64,000 bases of DNA from a virus: IMG/VR virus record IMGVR_UViG_3300008952_000003, positions 62,001 to 126,000 of that record, one strand, 5' to 3'. Numbering within the stretch: position 1 is the first letter of the stretch; each line of letters starts with the position of its first letter. The notes under the pieces were generated by a model. It had not been told where the DNA came from, searched no databases, and was given only the letters and a program-made list of their open reading frames with translations. Position numbers and translations under genes: made by a program. Shown piece after piece: positions 61,563-64,000 of this stretch.

Positions 61563-62849
61563 ATGGCTAACAATTTTTTAATCAATAACGACATTTTTTT
61601 TGGTAAAAATGATTTAGATTCGCAAGATTATTTTTATTCTAGAATGGCCTACTCAGTATATGCTTTTCGTGATCACGAGGAAATGAAAAAGAAGGGGGTG
61701 ATTAGGGATTTTTGGTTCGCAGAGAATATGTTATATGGAAAAGTTAATTCCTCTTTTTTTGCCATCGAGCCCAGACATGAGGTATTGGTACCCATCCAGG
61801 GAACTGACGATCAGTTTACTCTCCCTTTCATCGCTGATGCCTTTAATGAGTTTGAAAAAGAGATTCGAAATGCGATTTTGTCTGGAAAGATTAGCAATAT
61901 GCCGTTCTTGAGGCAACTTAAGGTCTACAAATCAACCGAATCGATAAATCGACTATATTCTGGATTGACAACAATTATGACAAGCAAGATTGTTAGGCTC
62001 TTGACAAAGACCAGAAAATCTGATAATATAATAAACTTTGAAGATTTTATGGTACACTTTGAAGATTTTATGCTGGAATACAGCAATAACAATATCGTAA
62101 CCAAATCATCCTTCGTGATGTCCAATGACGTCGGCCTCCCGCATACTGCCTTGGCTCTGGAGCTTGCAGAAGCAGAATACGCATCAGATTTCGAAAAAGC
62201 CAACGACTTCATCAATGACCCAGAATACGCCTATTATCTTAAAGTAGCTGAGAAATACGGGTTTTATGTTGACAAGAATGTTCCTTGGCGACTTGTAGCA
62301 AACCTATCTTCTCGCGCCATGCAACTCTTCATAGAGGAGTCTGGAAGCTCCAGCGGACTGGATTCGATCTTGGCATCAAATTTTCGAAAAGCGTACATCA
62401 ATGATCTTGGTGCTTTGAAGTTCTGTGCCTACAATGCTTACAGCACAATTGTATCTTCGAGACCAAACATTTCCAAGACATTTCAAGAAAATAGAAAGCT
62501 GTTCACCTCATTTGAAAAAAGAATTCCAGTCACCCCCGAAGAGGTAGATGTCTTATATCCCGATGAAAGGTGGCTGCAGCTATATATTAAGATCAAGAAC
62601 AATGAAAAGAAGCTTGATTTTAACGAGCAAGAAATCAAGAGAATAACAAAAAATTCAATTAGTTTAAAGAATTTGCTTGACACGAGGGAAGCAATGGGGT
62701 ATATTAATAGAGTGTTTCGAGATATTCCGTCATTAGAGGGATCATTCAATGATCTTCAGAATAAGAACTTTTTTAAAAATGTAAAAGATCGCCCATTTTC
62801 AGATTATAGAAATTTCCTAACAAAAACGACCAAAATAAAAAAGAGGTAA
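61563..62849 (+). CDS. Unrecognised structural protein at the end of the baseplate block
   Basis: A 428-residue, mostly helical protein with AATAGAG before its ATG. It opens MANNFLINNDIFFGKNDLDS. A short internal repeat, NFEDFMVHFEDFM, is encoded by an 18-base near-duplication at 62034-62073. No domain is recognised. Adjacency to baseplate genes suggests a virion role. It is followed three bases later by a DNA polymerase gene, marking the end of this structural block. Confidence 0.55.
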   Translation: MANNFLINNDIFFGKNDLDSQDYFYSRMAYSVYAFRDHEEMKKKGVIRDFWFAENMLYGKVNSSFFAIEPRHEVLVPIQGTDDQFTLPFIADAFNEFEKEIRNAILSGKISNMPFLRQLKVYKSTESINRLYSGLTTIMTSKIVRLLTKTRKSDNIINFEDFMVHFEDFMLEYSNNNIVTKSSFVMSNDVGLPHTALALELAEAEYASDFEKANDFINDPEYAYYLKVAEKYGFYVDKNVPWRLVANLSSRAMQLFIEESGSSSGLDSILASNFRKAYINDLGALKFCAYNAYSTIVSSRPNISKTFQENRKLFTSFEKRIPVTPEEVDVLYPDERWLQLYIKIKNNEKKLDFNEQEIKRITKNSISLKNLLDTREAMGYINRVFRDIPSLEGSFNDLQNKNFFKNVKDRPFSDYRNFLTKTTKIKKR

Positions 62850-62851
62850 GA

Positions 62852-64000
62852 TTGCTATTTCAGACACTTGACGATAAGAGAGAGTGTGTCGGTATATATT
62901 ATGAAGGCGATCTTTTGTTCAATCAGTCCCTCCCGACAGACCTGACTCACACTTGGTCATATTCCAGTTTTCTGGCAGATCGAGATATTGAGTATGCTAA
63001 GATTTATTGTGGGGGATTATCCCTGCGAGAAGCTTGTCCTGACCACCTAGCAGAGCGCTGGAGCCACGTAGAAGAGAAGCTTAGATCTTTCCTTAAATCT
63101 TTTCATACAGCCCGTGTATCGCTCGATAAGAACTGTTTTTTTGATTTAGTGCCTAGAAAGTTCCTTTTGGAGATGAGCTATGTAAAGAACATGATTTGTG
63201 AATATATTTTTGCGAATTATGAAAAGCCCAAAGACTACGATTATCTCTTATCCCTGACTAAGGATATCGAAGAGATAAGACATAGGAAGTTGAACATAAA
63301 CTCAAAAAATCTATCACTGTACAAATCAAAGCATAGAAAATTTGCACGAAAACTAAACGAACTGGAGCCTTACTGCAAGTTCAATATTAATGGCACGAAA
63401 ACGGGGCGCCTAACGAGCAACCCTGCAGGCTTCCCCATCCTCACTCTGGCCAAAGAACTTCGTTGTGTGATTGAACCCAAGAATGACTATTTCGTCGAGC
63501 TTGATTTCAATGCTGCCGAATTGAGAACTCTCATGGCGCTACAAGGAAAGAGCCAGCCAAAAGGAGATATTCATATGTGGAATATTAAAAATGTTTTTCG
63601 AGGCATTGGAACGAGAGAAGAAGCCAAAAGGAGAATATTTGCGTGGCTATACAATCCGGAAAGTCACGACTATCTGTGTGAAAGGTTCTATGATAGAGAG
63701 TCGATAGTTAAAAAATATTTTACCCAAGGACAAGTAACCACCTTTTTCGATAAGAGAATAGTCTCAGAGAAGAGAACTGCCCTAAACTACATCATTCAGA
63801 GTACGTGTGCAGAAAATGTTTTGAGGCAAATGATTAAAGTATCTAATTACTTAAAAGGGTCGAATTCACATCTGGCTTTTCCGATTCACGACTCCGTAGT
63901 CCTAGACATGACAAAAGAAGATTTAAGCAACTTGCCAAAAATCATAGATATCTTTTCAGACACAGAACTGGGGAAATTCAAGGTTAATGTCAGTAAGGGT
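62852..64000 (+). CDS. Family A DNA polymerase, cut by the window end
   Basis: The frame from TTG 62852 (GAGGTAAGA upstream) is open to the right edge, 383 codons, so the C-terminus is missing. Family A motifs are visible: NGTKTGRLTSNP, motif A as LDFNAAELRTLMAL (63499 on), motif B as R-x3-K-x3-F-x3-Y (TREEAKRRIFAWLYN, 63611-63655; the usual YG is YN), and motif C as FPIHDSVVLD (63881 on). Only about 180 residues precede the palm, with no 3'-5' exonuclease motifs, so this is a compact, apparently proofreading-less enzyme. It may be replicative or for repair. T4 itself uses a family B polymerase. Confidence 0.85.
   Translation, partial: MLFQTLDDKRECVGIYYEGDLLFNQSLPTDLTHTWSYSSFLADRDIEYAKIYCGGLSLREACPDHLAERWSHVEEKLRSFLKSFHTARVSLDKNCFFDLVPRKFLLEMSYVKNMICEYIFANYEKPKDYDYLLSLTKDIEEIRHRKLNINSKNLSLYKSKHRKFARKLNELEPYCKFNINGTKTGRLTSNPAGFPILTLAKELRCVIEPKNDYFVELDFNAAELRTLMALQGKSQPKGDIHMWNIKNVFRGIGTREEAKRRIFAWLYNPESHDYLCERFYDRESIVKKYFTQGQVTTFFDKRIVSEKRTALNYIIQSTCAENVLRQMIKVSNYLKGSNSHLAFPIHDSVVLDMTKEDLSNLPKIIDIFSDTELGKFKVNVSKG

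Noticed and set aside
1-64000. tRNA genes, CRISPR arrays, integrase or insertion sequences
   Set aside because: The gaps between genes are too short or AT-rich, and I saw no cloverleaf, regular spacer array or transposase. A tRNA scan would be the decisive check.

Overview
This window is about 64 kb of a large T4-like tailed phage (myovirus-type contractile tail). Every gene I can support lies on the + strand, packed end to end with many ATGA/TAATG overlaps. The assignment rests on recognisable T4-type proteins: large terminase (gp17), portal (gp20), prohead protease (gp21), scaffold (gp22), major capsid protein (gp23), neck proteins (gp13/gp14-like), sheath (gp18), tube (gp19), gp26-like hub protein, tape measure, a LysM-bearing gp53-like protein, a gp47/gp46-type nuclease-ATPase, a primase and a RuvC-like resolvase. 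Many proteins have no T4 counterpart, so it is a distant relative. The host cannot be named; signal-peptide and spanin-like proteins fit a Gram-negative host weakly.

Layout: 1-12,081 holds large unrecognised structural genes, probably baseplate or fibre parts, with several paralogous pieces. 12,081-16,723 is a replication/recombination island: RuvC-like resolvase, primase, and a single-chain Mre11-Rad50 (gp47-gp46) fusion, with a sigma70-like promoter in front of the primase. 16,773-23,086 encodes two LamG-type fibres. 23,111-24,136 looks like a membrane/lysis cassette. 24,133-31,328 is packaging and prohead assembly. 31,371-37,338 is a fibre and small-gene cassette that splits the head cluster and contains a bS21-like ribosomal protein. 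37,446-40,176 is scaffold and capsid, ended by a terminator. 40,275-43,255 is the neck module. 43,252-47,694 is the surprise: homologues of bacterial YeaH (DUF444), SpoVR/YcgB and PrkA/YeaG in one overlapping operon, fused to the neck genes by an ATGA overlap and closed by a terminator. 47,890-49,020 is a repetitive fibre. 49,141-62,849 is sheath, tube, hub, tape measure and baseplate. 62,852 to the right edge is a family A DNA polymerase that runs off the window.

Regulation: a short motif, (A/G)ACTA(T/C)TTA, recurs in most intergenic gaps 17-57 bases before structural genes and is the best candidate for the phage late promoter. Four clear intrinsic terminators follow the capsid gene, the PrkA gene, the repetitive fibre and the small hub gene. 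I saw no tRNA, insertion sequence, integrase or CRISPR array. No gene-free stretch exceeds 300 bases; the longest is 47,695-47,889, which holds a terminator and the leader of the next gene.

The strongest candidate for an undescribed system is the phage-borne PrkA-YeaH-SpoVR trio. In bacteria these three are a conserved stationary-phase/stress set (and in Bacillus act in sporulation); here they are arranged as late genes beside virion genes. Other notable signals are the bS21-like protein, the Mre11-Rad50 fusion, a compact exonuclease-less polymerase and a large excess of the hexamer GGCGCC.
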